The notes beneath the pieces were generated by a model that saw only the letters and a list, made by a program, of their open reading frames with translations, was not told the DNA's origin and made no database searches. A stretch of 64,000 bases of DNA from Branchiostoma floridae (lineage: Eukaryota; Chordata; Leptocardii; Amphioxiformes; Branchiostomatidae): the NCBI RefSeq assembly GCF_000003815.2, contig NC_049996.1:8199210-8263209 (forward strand), given 5' to 3'. Made by a program: the position numbers and the translations under genes. Positions 23,355 through 33,879 of this stretch are shown piece by piece (within the stretch, counting starts at the first letter, position 1; every line of letters starts with the position of its first letter).

Positions 23355-26300
23355 TTACTCTTCCAGGCCATACTACAAGGGAACAAAACACGCAACTTGG
23401 GAATTGTTGCCCAAAACATATTCAACCTTGTCAAATTTGTAATTCTTGACACCATGACAATTTTTTGTGTAACCATGTTCGTGTCAGTGTGTGTGACTGC
23501 ACCTGTGTCACTACATGTGTGTGCGACTGTGTGTGTGTGTGCGTGCATGCGTGCGTGTGTGTGTGTGTGTGTGACTCACAGTGTCTATGTGTGATCTGTG
23601 CATCTGTCTGACTGTGTGTGGGTGTGTCTGACCAAGGAGGGTATGCATACATGAACATTATAGTAACCTATCATAGTTGACAATGTTTTGTCTTTGATTG
23701 CACCACTCTAGAAGAAACTAGTCAGTGCATCTATTTGTATAAGGAGAAGAGCTTTTTTGTTAACTACATACTGTATTTCACTGTATAACATACTCAATTG
23801 TCTTATAATATACAACAATTTTTGCATATGCATCATACCTCCAAGTCCTCTTCCTTGGCACTGATGTCATTCTCCAGCATCCCCAGGACCTCCTCCAACA
23901 TTTCCTCCCCGTTAGCTTCCCCTAGCTCCCGCTCCTGTGGGTCAGACACCTCCCTCTTTCCGGAACCTGCCACAGCTAGAATATTGTAGTCAGAAGATTA
24001 GTACAAACAATTGCTGTAAAATCAATTATGGGTGCTAGGATATTTGTTTTACTCCAAGGAGAGTGAAATATAGTATGTTTTTGATCTGCCTGTCTGTTTC
24101 TGACCTAGTTTTGCAAGCAATTAGGGGTAAAGGAGCAAAGTTAACCATTTCGGATTGCCTTCTTCGCTTTCGTGCATGTTTTTGACCCACTTTTGCAGAG
24201 TAGTGTTTAAAGAGGTGAAGTCTGCCATCTCTGAGGGCCTTGTTGGACTTTGCTTTCTTCATTTACTCTGCAAGTGAAATTCAAACCCGTCCAAACTCCC
24301 GAACTGCGTTTTGATAGATTGTCATACTCCATCAAAAAAGTCATTATTTGAGCCTAGTCAATTTTATCTAACCCATATTTGGACAATTGACTAAGAAGTA
24401 ATTAACTCTTGCATGGAATGTATATGTTGAGATCTTCTGTAAAACAAGTTATTGATGATAGTCTGATTGCAGTGAGAGCGCAGCGAGATCAAGTGAAAAG
24501 GGCCTTACCGTAATACCGAGCCTTGAACCCACGCTCTTTCTTAGAGTGATCCGTGGTGAAGACAACCTCCATGGTCCTGCCCGAGCTGGTGACCGCACCA
24601 GGACGGGTTGTGCCGGTGAACTTTCCCAGCTGCTTGTTGTTGCATCCATCTAGAACGGTGACGTGGTCAAAGTTGTTCTCCAGGTCAAAGTCCAGAAAGC
24701 TGAGGCGCACGACTTGTCCTGGTGGGGCACTGATGAACCACCTGACAGTACAAATGGACATTATATAAATACGTCACATTTAGTTTTTCATTAAAATGTA
24801 GACCACATATGATCACAATAATTACATCCTGACATTGCCAGGCCCAATGTCTGTTGTCATTGACAACCACCCTGGCCTATGTTCCGTCCTTCCCGCTGCG
24901 TTAATGCTGGTCTGTCATCAGCCAATCAGATCCCCCTCCTGTTGCTCTGGGAGGGAAAGTTTCTGACCAATTACATCGCCGCTTATGGTCAGGAGATGAT
25001 CTGATTGGCTGGCAAGCTCTCTCCAACAGTGATCTGATTGGATGAGGGCTGGCAAACTCTCTCTAACATTGATCTGATTGGCTGAGTGCTGGCCAGCACT
25101 ATACGAATGCAGACAAATGATGCTTGAAATAAACAGACTGCAGACATGATATGAGAGGATGGATAGTTTAGGCATTTCTAACTCACAGAGCTGGATCTAG
25201 TTGAATGAATATCAAAGTGTAACATTTAAGATAGAGTAGTCCTTTGTAGGAAAGAGAATAAAACTACATGTATAATGCAGCAATAAGTATGTCATACATG
25301 CATCACATGTCATCTGACCTGCATTTCTGGTTGTCGCTGTAAGTTTGTGGGTAGCCGGGAGAGATGAATACACCGGAAGAACCAGGAAGATTTCCTCCAC
25401 AAGAGTCAGTTACTATTAGAAATATGAATGATTATATGATAATGAATTTCAAATGTGTGCATGGAGGCTAACTGCATGTAAATAGTACATTACCTAGTAA
25501 TAGCACAATAGCTGAACAAAGTTTTAGAAAAAACATTTGAGATCTAACAAGCTAATGACTGAGTCAGTGCACTGCAACATCAATTGTTATTTGACCCAAT
25601 ACAACAGAAGCCGTTTGATTGCATACCCCATTTGCCATATTTCGTTATTCAGCTGGAAATAGCACCAACTTGGAATTTGGGGATTCTGTGCAGTTAACAG
25701 AAGTATACAGTAATCCATTGAGCAAGTAATAAACCAGTCTGTATTAAACTGGCTTTTACAGATTTATCTGAGGAAAGCTTACGTTGGAGAGATGTTTGGC
25801 AGATGAAGTTCTGTTGAGTATCACACCCTTGGTCGTTCCACTTGTTAAGTGGGTCTGACCAGATCATACCACAGTCTTCGTTCCCTCCGGCCTGGTTTGG
25901 TTCCCCGGGTTTCCAGGGCTGGAAGCTTCCCAGGCGGGTCCCGTCGGCATACCGCCATCCTCCTTCCTGGCTCCGGTCGTCAAAGCCCAGCCAGAACCAT
26001 GCAGCCTTGTCGACCTGATTCTTCAGGGTGATCAGGAACTGGTGGGTGGCCTGGTCGCGTGGCATGGCCAGACTCCCGCCCGCAACCCGACATGCCGCGG
26101 CAGCAGCATCGTACGACTTCTTCTCGTTATACGCCTTGTAGCAGTTGGGTCCATGCTGACTGAAGCCCGAGGGACAGCCTGAAATGAACCATGTAGAAAA
26201 GTGTTCATGTCAATGGGAGAAATGTTAAGAAAACAGACATAAGGTTCAAGATTCCTCAAGATTTCAAAATGGAAACAGCAAATGTCAATACATGAGCTGT

Positions 26301-29300
26301 ACCTCACCTGTTGGTATGACTTGACAGATGAACTTCCTTTCGGCGTTAGTACATGGTCCGTCATTCCAGGTGTTCTTTTTGGTCGGGTGACTCCCAGGGA
26401 AGTACTCGGCACAGTCCTCGTTACCTGAGTTGTTGGGTTCTCCTGGACCCCATGCCCTGAACCTTCCCAGTGCAACGTTATCCTGCCACATCCAGCCTCC
26501 CTCCTGACGGTGATCAGTCAGCCCGAAGCGGAACCAAGCGGTGTTGTCGACGGCATTCTTAAGGTAGATGAGGAACTTGTTGGTGGTGGTGTCGCGGGGC
26601 ATGGCAAGGGTTCCCCCGGCTGCAGAACAGGTCGCAGCTGCGGCGCTGTAGGTTTTCTTGTCGTTGAAGGCCTTGTAGCACAGATGACTAGGTTGATGGT
26701 AAACATACCCGGCTGGGCAACCTGTTCAAGAACGAATCAGAATAATCGTTTGAAATTTATACCGTCTATAAGCATTGGTAGCTTTGATGTGAATAATATT
26801 AGCTTTTGCAGAATAGTTGAACACACGGTCAAGAAAAGGACAAACAAGAATACTAATAAGCACACCTGCAGGTATCATCTGACAGATAAATTTCCTGTCA
26901 GTCCGAGAGCACGGAGCATCGTTCCATGAAGTTGGGAAGAACTCGGCGCAGTCCTCATCGCCAGCGTTGTTCGGTTCTCCCGGGCCCCATGACCTGTAGC
27001 TCCCGAGGGGCGTGCCGTCTATCCACTCCCATCCTCCCTCCCGATGATGATCCACTAGGCCGAACCAGAACCAGCCAGGCCGATGCACGGCATTTTTCAG
27101 GGTGAGCAGGAAGGCGTTAGTACTAGCGTCCTTTGGCATAGCGAGTGTCCCACCGTCAGCTGCACACGTTGAAGACGCGTCACGAAAGCTCTTGGGGGTG
27201 CTAAAGGCCTTATAGCAGATGCCGTTATGCATCTGGTAGCCACTAGAGCAACCTGAGGGGAATAAAGATGACAGAGATAGGTTCTGTTCCCGACTTGCAA
27301 AATGATGGCACCTTCATATTAAGGAGGTTTCGCTGCCCTTTTCAGCAAAATCTCCTTCGGGCTTAAACTCCCCGGAGCGCTAAATATGAGATCGGCGGGC
27401 TGAATGCCTTGTGCCCCGAATAAACTCGCTAGCTGCCCGATCCTGTCTGGCACCCAGGGTATGATTTGATATTCGGGCATTGATAAAAGGTATACTCACC
27501 AGCTTGTCGTGTTTGGGGAAGCCAGGATTCGCCACCAAATTCTTCGGTCAGCTCGCCATTCTGGTGGACAAAGTCAAGAACAAGACACATAGATTATACT
27601 TTCTGTAATACAAAGTCATACTGAAATTAAAGCGGAGGTCTTCTACAGTCCTATGGCCGCACTTGGGGCAATTACTGTCATATTGTGGTCACCTGAATGG
27701 CGCCAAATAGCAGTTCGCCCCAGACACTTGCGACAGTCGTATTGAGGTCACCTGAGTAGAGCCGAAAGATAGCTCGCTCCAGACCCTTACGAAATAGCCC
27801 TGCCTGTTGTAAGCAAGCTCCTTGAAATTCAGCCCCTGGCTGCCAAGAGAGAGCAGTTGGCCCACCCAATACCAAAATGTACCCTTGGACATTACCCTAC
27901 CAAGCCACACCCTTGCCGTATGTCCGAATCACCAGGATGACATTATTACCTTTTCCATCTCGTCATTATCTCGACCAACCTGACCATCGATCAATTCTGT
28001 AAAATCAAATTTCAAAAAAGATCTTAAAGTTTTCGATATCATCATTGACAGCTGTACTCCTGAAACTATTCATGATACATCTTACTATTAGTAAGGAGCC
28101 TTCATCAGAAGAGCTCCTAAGTCTTACTTAGCCCATCATATCAGTCTATTTTCAGTCGTGCAAGTTGTTTTATACAGATGTATGCTAGTTGCACTGGTTA
28201 CAAAGATCAATGACATCTAATATATATGCCCTTGCAAAGACTACCATAACTTAACTCAGCTATCTGATAGTATGACTCAGGTAACATCAACACTATAATT
28301 AGAAATTCTACCTTCCAGTCGTTCGACAAAGGAGTCAACCTTCTCTGCGATGGACAGGTCCCTTTTCTCAAGAGCGGCAAACGACTCCAGGACTGGAATA
28401 ATAGATGAAGTAAAGACCATCAAACAAATGAATGAAAATCATTGTAAGGGTGTTATTTGGGGATGGGCACAGATACATCAAATGTAGGTACACCTGGTCC
28501 GGTTCACATCAAGAAGATTAGGTCCAGGTCCGAACCTGACCCTGGATCTGATTATCTGTGAAAACCTTGCGAATGGGCAGTACTCAACACAGTGGACCAT
28601 TTCGCCTCAAAGGAATCTGTGTTGTGGAGCATCCGACTCCCACTCCTATCTTCATGTGAGCAAAGCGTAACTGCCTCTGTAAGATTAACTGCAGAAGCTT
28701 GGTAGAAAAGACAATTAACTCTTCTCTACTTTGCTCTTGATATTTTCTTTGACCGGTAAACCCCCAAACGTGTGAGCAACTGCCGATATGATAAGCTCAT
28801 TTTTAAATCGGTCTGACATCCAGTCAACTGACTTTTTCAGGCCCTTTCTTGGACCGGTCCCAAAAAAAGTTTTGTACCGGCCCGCTGTACAGGTACCCAC
28901 CCCTAGTGTTGATAGTTATTCCTTACTTTAAAGGTTTTAAAAACTAATTTGACTTCTTCAAAGGAATATTTCCACTTTTACCTGTCACTTAGGTGACAAT
29001 ACTCTAGTGCACACCTGTGTCGTAGTGGGGGGGGGTGTACCATTTTACCAAAAATGCATGAAATATCCGACACAGTACATCTGACTTTGACATTAAACCT
29101 AAATACCTACTTCTACTTCCACACTACTTCAATTGTACACCTGCTCGGAGATCACACCAAACTTGTGACTACATATCTTAGTGTAGGTGACAAACATTGT
29201 AAACGATTGTTCTAGATTCTGTCCTATCAACAGACAGATCTCGTGATTCCACCTGACGCCACACTAACAGTGGAATTGAGGCCGAGAATACTCAAGAACA

Positions 29301-29967
29301 ATGGTCCTTTATGAACAAAGCCCCGCCGTTGGCCGAACAACCGGTTGTACTAAGACCTTCAGGCACGATCATCATTAGAGACGTAGATTTTACAGTCAAG
29401 TGATTCATAATTATCGTAGTATCTTGATGGAGTCTTGGTCGCATGTCAGATTAGACAACGCACTGTCTCCTCTGCAGTCTCGAGGCTGACACGTCAATAT
29501 AGCTTATTTGTTTTATTATTCGGCCATGTTGATTTGATTATATGGCCGGCATCCTCTGGGAACCCCAAAACTAATGCGAGCGTGCGAAAAAAAAGTTTGT
29601 CAAAAAAAGTTGCCCTCATTATGAAATCTAAGTGGCCAGGAAGGTTTAACAAATGACTAAACACATTTTCTTCATTGACCTTACAGTTGACGTTGCCATT
29701 CTATGACATTAGTTTTCCGATATGTTTTTCAATCAAATGCAATTTTTACTGTGCTTTGTACGATTTACAGTGTGGTTGAGTACTTTTTTTCTTAATATGG
29801 AAACGGATAAAAATTGTAATATATCCTTATAAGTAAATCAACACGGCCTAAGTGAGTCGGTTAGTGAGTCAGTTAGTCTGTTAGAGAATGTCTGTGTGAT
29901 TATCACCTGCAGTTCCTGCCACAACCAGTAGGAGAAGCGCCACTCGGCTCCACGCGTGGAAGGTCAT
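23355..29967 (-). CDS. Secreted lectin: signal peptide, helical neck, three C-type lectin domains, CUB, acidic tail
   Basis: Coding exons in transcript order: 29907-29967, 28312-28392, 27950-27996, 27500-27560, 26866-27252, 26308-26721, 25783-26178, 25319-25412, 24509-24741, 23839-23975, 23355-23372. They total 1929 nt (642 aa plus stop), with phase conserved at all junctions. Residues 1-20 form a signal peptide; about 21-83 form a short Leu/Glu-rich helical stretch like a collectin neck; CTLDs occupy about 84-212, 213-350 and 351-482; CUB spans about 483-591; the tail is Glu/Asp-rich. All three CTLDs keep EPN and WND, the calcium-dependent mannose-type sugar-binding residues. The likely role is extracellular carbohydrate recognition; partners are unknown. 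The last exon (YGLEE then stop) is the weakest part: its acceptor is good but it is very short. I know no named orthologue. Confidence 0.85.
23521..23582. repeat. (GT)n microsatellite
   Basis: Runs of GTGTGTGT interrupted by GCGTGC, in the last intron of the CTLD-CUB gene. It accounts for the overlapping small ORFs in this area. Confidence 0.85.
24509..24741 (-). CDS. CUB domain exon 2 of the CTLD-CUB gene
   Basis: This encodes the larger part of the CUB module (WFISAPPGQVVRLSFLDFDL, then NFDHVTVLDG and FTTDHSKKERGFKARYY). The acceptor is at 24742-24743 and the GTAAGG donor at 24503-24508. With the preceding exon it completes a module of about 105 residues. Only three cysteines are present; a typical CUB has four, with the third and fourth paired. 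The third here sits right after VLDG, and the usual fourth position appears replaced. Confidence 0.88.
24990..25100. repeat. Short tandem repeat in a CUB intron
   Basis: Three imperfect units contain GATCTGATTGGCTG followed by GGCAAACTCTCTCTAACA. An inverted copy of the core (CCAATCAGATC) lies just upstream at about 24920. Confidence 0.6.
25319..25412 (-). CDS. CUB domain exon 1 of the CTLD-CUB gene
   Basis: This 94-nt exon encodes the start of the CUB domain (CGG, then GVFISPGYPQTYSDNQKC). The GxFxSPxYPxxY pattern is the standard CUB opening. Its phase joins the third CTLD upstream and the next CUB exon downstream. Confidence 0.88.
25783..26178 (-). CDS. Third C-type lectin domain exon of the CTLD-CUB gene
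   Basis: One exon encodes a whole CTLD in phase 1-1: CPSGF, CYKAY, WFWLGFDDR, GGWRYADG, EPNQAGGNEDC, WNDQGC and FICQ are all in family order. EPN with WND predicts calcium-dependent mannose-type binding. Confidence 0.9.
26308..26721 (-). CDS. Second C-type lectin domain exon of the CTLD-CUB gene
   Basis: A 414-nt phase 1-1 exon with CPAGY, LCYKAF, WFRFGLTDHR, GGWMWQD, EPNNSGNEDC, WNDGPC and FICQ. EPN/WND is intact. The loop before WND is longer than in its neighbours (PGSHPTKKNT). Confidence 0.9.
26866..27252 (-). CDS. First C-type lectin domain exon of the CTLD-CUB gene
   Basis: A 387-nt phase 1-1 exon with CSSGY, ICYKAF, WFWFGLVDHH, GGWEWIDG, EPNNAGDEDC, WNDAPC and FICQ. It is closest to the second CTLD in sequence, which suggests tandem exon duplication. 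Confidence 0.9.
27670..27800. repeat. About 60-bp direct duplication in an intron of the CTLD-CUB gene
   Basis: Two diverged units share GGTCACCTGA, GCCAAATAG/GCCGAAAGATAG and CGCTCCAGAC. It explains the parallel small ORFs in this area. Confidence 0.55.
28459..28914. mobile_element. TIR element, family C, copy 1 (decayed)
   Basis: The right end, GTACAGGTACCCACCCCT, matches in reverse complement the left end of the second copy at 37060-37290. The left end is degraded (GGGGATGGGCACAGATAC). The interior shares TCAGGTCCAGGTCC-type words, TACTCAA(C/A)(A/G)CA(A/G)TGG and TCAAAG(G/A)AATCTG with that copy. No ORF of its own. Confidence 0.6.
29521..29850. mobile_element. TIR element, family A, copy 2
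   Basis: The left terminus is GGCCATGTTGATTTGATTAT and the right terminus AAATCAACACGGCCT, an inverted pair. The subterminal block GGGAACCCCAAAACTAATGC is shared with the copies at 53169 and 21753. Length about 330 bp. Confidence 0.65.
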
Positions 29968-29988
29968 CTTCGGAAACCAAGAGTTCAC
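29968..29988 (-). promoter_or_regulatory. 5' UTR part of the first coding exon of the CTLD-CUB gene
   Basis: A polypyrimidine tract and CAG acceptor (TTCTTCCAG) end at 29989, 21 bases before the ATG. This implies a spliced leader exon further upstream; two candidates lie near 31435 and 33645. Confidence 0.5.
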
Positions 29989-30327
29989 CTGGAAGAAAAA
30001 TAAATGTTAGACCTTTGATTCGAGGTTTCTAAAATGTGCTATTAAAACTTCCCAAACTTGATACATTTCTTATGTAAGATACTGGGCACGAGGGAGGACC
30101 CATTGATATCTTTACAATACCACTTGGCTGACTGAAAATTGAATGATACAAATTGGCCAAAGTAGGGGAAACATTTTATCAGAGGACTTGGTCGGTCATA
30201 TGTGCAAATTTGTTCACGTCGGGACATCTAGGTGAGATCCTCACGTACACGCCCAAGGCATCTGTGAGTCTCACGCAGTACTGACAACAAGTGCAAATTT
30301 ATGATGGCTAAAAATGTCAGATTCATT

Positions 30328-30506
30328 TACTGTAGAAGCCAGTTAATTGCACAACGGATTAACGCACACTTCTGTTAACTGCACGGCATCCTAAAAATCC
30401 CAAACCGGTGCGGTCCAGGTAGATAATTCCGCATTATTGCACCAGCCGGATAATTGCACGAAATTCACTGGCAAATAGGGTGTGCAATTAAGCGGCTTCT
30501 ATATAT
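30328..30506. mobile_element. TIR element, family B, copy 1 (pogo/Tigger-like miniature element)
   Basis: The ends are TACTGTAGAAGCCAGTTAAT and AATTAAGCGGCTTCTATA, inverted relative to each other. The element is about 180 bp. It matches the reverse complement of 52986-53168 over most of its length. TA at both borders and CAGTAGAAGCC-type ends suggest a Tc1/mariner-pogo relative. Confidence 0.65.
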
Positions 30507-31104
30507 GATCGAATTGGTCGAAAAATCCCTTGCGTCACAATTCAATGAATATTTTCTGTTTGCTTTTAAAGATAGACGAGGACAATGTGGCACTGCACTC
30601 AAGTTAGTAACTTATTTCAACAGTACCACATACAAAGGACAGACAGCAGGTAAAAGTAGCCCAGCCTTATTTGAGGTCATAGGGGCAGTCTGTGTCACAG
30701 AGGCAGTCTGTATTGTAAGGCGCAGCTCCTTCCACCTAATTACTTCCACCGCCTCTTACCTCCCCAACCAATTTTACACATGGGTGGAATGAGCAGGGTT
30801 GTGGAACAAGATCTGGTGACATGACAAGATTCGCACCCGGGACCATTCGTCCCTCGAACACTATGCCGCTACGCCACACGATACATATGTGGGCAGAAAT
30901 CTGACGACTTAAGACATTTGCAGCTTTATAAAATTAAAGGGACGGAGATTTCTAAACCTGCGCGGCTCTGTGTGGGCTTCCTACAATTTTCTCAGGGGAC
31001 CCGGGCCCTCTATATACAATGTAATATCCCAAACGACTGGCACGCGTACAGCACGCGCCGTGCTGGTTCTTGCCGCGAACAAATCAATGGCCCGGACTTC
31101 CCTA

Positions 31105-31326
31105 AAGCTGAGGGCGCAACCCGCCGTACGTGCATATACGTGCTGTATACGATCCGTAAGCCGTATCTTAAGTACCGCCTCCGTACGATCTTGTAGGTAA
31201 TTTTGGAGCACGCAGACACGCCGTAGAACTTTACGTGCGTAGGCAAAACTTTTTTGTGCCGTTCGTTGACGTAATCCCTCCCTGCTCTTGCCAAATTGCA
31301 CGTACGGCGGGTTGTGCCCTTAGCTT
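31105..31326. mobile_element. Miniature element with 30-bp terminal inverted repeats
   Basis: The left end (AAGCTGAGGGCGCAACCCGC...) and right end (...GCGGGTTGTGCCCTTAGCTT) are inverted copies, 28 of 30 positions matching. The 222-bp body is CpG-rich, unlike its surroundings. TAA on both sides may be the target duplication. Confidence 0.75.
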
Positions 31327-31434
31327 AAATCTTTGTGCACGAAACGGCAAAGCTTAAAACGGACAAGCGACTTGATAAACAGTCACGGCCACGGATGGCA
31401 ACTTTCTGAAAGCTTGACTTGGCAAAGTTCCTAC

Positions 31435-31600
31435 CTGTCTGTGGCATAACTAGCCACCGCACGGTCCTGTCGCAGCTTTCCCACAATAAAAGATAGTCAG
31501 TCTCACCACTATTTACATTTAAAGTACTCCAAATCGAAAAAGCCCGATTGAAAATATAGGAGCTCGAGTGGCAAAGATTACCATCTGATTCAACTACCTA
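31435..31600 (-). promoter_or_regulatory. Candidate alternative first exon and promoter A for the CTLD-CUB gene
   Basis: On the minus strand a segment containing ACAGGACCGTGCGGTG ends in a good donor (GACAG|GTAGG) at 31435. A diverged copy with the same donor lies at 33645. Both sit upstream of the CTLD-CUB first coding exon, which begins with an acceptor and so needs a leader exon. The assignment is inference. Confidence 0.35.
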
Positions 31601-31739
31601 CACAGTCGTCAATATGAAAAATTTAGCCACATACCTTTGCCAAATAAACCAGGTTTGTTATGTAGAATGATGTCTTTAGACAAATGCGTTACTCATTTCA
31701 TTTTCTTTATAATTAAATGCTTGGAGTTGGTTTACAAAA

Positions 31740-32590
31740 TTTCGGCATTTATTATGCAAATTAGATCCCAATTTACAACCAATTGATATCAAATTGTATC
31801 AAGCATTACTTAAGCTATCAGCATACCAAAAATCATGATGATCCTTTGATCCATTCTTGACTTATTCTCTTTCAAAGTCTTTAAATACACCTCTTACTCT
31901 CTTCCCTCTTTCTCAGTTACATATGTGACAACTTTGATGAAAGTACTATAATGGAATGCAGTGGATTTATGAACTTTTCCTAATCAATTATGCAAATTAG
32001 CTGTTAACTTGCATAATAAGTATCACATTATATAAGTCTTCATTTAGGCTATCTACATGCCGAAAATCATGACGATCCGTCAACACGTTAATATTTTCTC
32101 GTTAATTATGCAAATGAGATCATCATTTGCATGATAAATATGTATTGACATTTCTCTCTTTCTCAGCTACATATGTGACAAGTTTTAAAGCCCTATCATG
32201 GGATGTAGTGAATTTATAAGATATACTCATTAATTATGCAAATTAGCTGTTGATTTGCATAATTGTTATCTCATTATGTAGGTCTTCACTTACGCTACCT
32301 ACATACAAAAAAACATGATGATCCGTCAACATGTTCATATTTTCTCATTAATTATGCAAATGAGGCCATCATTTGCATAATTGATATCTGTCGACATTTC
32401 TCTCCTTCCCAGCTACATATGTGACAAGTTTGAAAGTCCTATCATGGAATGTAGTGGATTTATAATGTTTCCTCATTAATTATGCAAATTAGCTGCTGAT
32501 TTGCATAATAAGTATACCATTATGTAAGTCATCACTCATTCTATCTACATACCAAAAATCATGACGATCCGTCAACACGTTGTAGAGTTA
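31740..32590. repeat. 245-bp tandem repeat array with octamer (ATGCAAAT/ATGCAAATT) motifs
   Basis: ATTATGCAAAT recurs at about 31752, 31988, 32107, 32236, 32352 and 32480, alternating two half-units so the full period is about 245 bases. Each full unit has CATGA(T/C)GATCCGTCAACA, TTTGCATAAT and AGCTACATATGTGACAA. Units are diverged. Confidence 0.75.
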
Positions 32591-32950
32591 TTCTCATCCA
32601 AAGTTTGAAAGGAAACCGGCGCCTGCAGTTCCAAAAAAGCCGCTAGGGGGGCCAAACTCACAGCACTTACTCTCTGCTTTGAGGGCTATCTACCACTCAA
32701 AAATCATGATCACAGCATGTCCAGAACACGAGATATCAAAAATTGATGTTCTGCTGCAGTACCTTAGCAAGCCGCTAGGGGCCCATTATCGAACTTGACC
32801 TTCGTTTTCCCGACCCCTACCCACCTACCAAATATTATCGGGATACATCCAAGGCTTCTCGAGTTATGCTGTTAACAGACAGACACACACACAGACACAC
32901 ACACAGACTCACAAGCCCAAAACATAACCTTAGCCATTCTGGCAAAGGTA
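32591..32950. repeat. Dispersed repeat related to 55380-56090
   Basis: It shares with 55380-56090 the ordered words AAAAATCATGA(C/T)GATCC, GAGTTATTCT, GGGGCCCA, TTGACCTTC and a closing ACACACACAGACACAC run. It continues directly from the 245-bp array, so the array may be an internally expanded copy of this dispersed family. Confidence 0.55.
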
Positions 32951-32997
32951 AATATGAAGAATTGAGCCTGCGGCCTAGTGTTTGCGTAGGTTGCGCA

Positions 32998-33081
32998 GGT
33001 GCCATCCGATTTCTACAGGGGCTCCTTGCAACTTTTTAGGGTAGTGAGTGTAAAGAGCCCCGGTAGAAATCGGATGGTACC
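32998..33081. repeat. Inverted repeat, 28-bp arms
   Basis: GGTGCCATCCGATTTCTAC at the left pairs with GTAGAAATCGGATGGTACC at the right around a 27-base centre. It could be a miniature element terminus or a folded RNA. No coding context. Confidence 0.6.
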
Positions 33082-33644
33082 CAAGCTAGTGTTCGAGCTC
33101 GAAAAGGACATTTTCGGTGTGTCTTGACATGTCTGCGGCCTCCGCTGCAAGTTTTTCGGGTCGGTCTATGGCTATAGCCTATGCTTGCAGGTCACCGAAG
33201 CCTAGCTCTTCACAAAGCAGTGACTTTCCCCGGGCGATTTTTGTGGCCACAGAGGCCAGGCGGCCCAGAGCCCACTATGGTGGTGTCCAACATTTGACGA
33301 TTTTAGACACGTTTTAAGAATTTTAAGAATTGGGCAGCGGGGCTGCTAAAGCTGTGCACGAGCGAGATTTATACAGTATATTCTAAGAGCTACATTTGGA
33401 CATGTATCCAGCCCTACTTGTACTATAACTTATGATGCAAATGAACGATTGATTGATTGTACTATATGTTCTATACTTCCCGTGCAGGTGAGGGGCGGCT
33501 CCTTGTGGCGGGAACAATATCAATGGTCTATATTTTACAATATAATAGCTATCTGACGGAAACGTAACTTGGTAACTATATTTGTAGTAACGGAAGACAA
33601 CTCTCTGGAAGATGAACAAGTTTTAGCTAAGGAAAAGTCCCTAC

Positions 33645-33810
33645 CTGCTTTCTGTGGCAATGAACACCGCACGGTCCTGTCTTGGTACAGAGCCGCTTCC
33701 GCCCAATGGCACACTGGTGGGACTGGCCAGTTGCTAAAACTAATAAGGTTTAAGAGTCGAAAACGCCCATTTGAAATGGGAGTGGCAATGACGTTGCAAA
33801 CTCTCATTGG
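33645..33810 (-). promoter_or_regulatory. Candidate alternative first exon and promoter B for the CTLD-CUB gene
   Basis: This shares with 31435-31600 the block ACCGCACGGTCCTGTC (plus-strand view), a GTAGG donor and a TCAAATGGGCGTTTTCGA/TCAATCGGGCTTTTTCGA block about 130 bases upstream. The pairing of donor and upstream block suggests duplication of a promoter-plus-leader unit. Confidence 0.3.
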
Positions 33811-33879
33811 TCAAAAATCGGGTGGCTCCTTACGATTCTGCCAATACTAATAATAGCCGTCGAGACGGGGCAGACAGAC

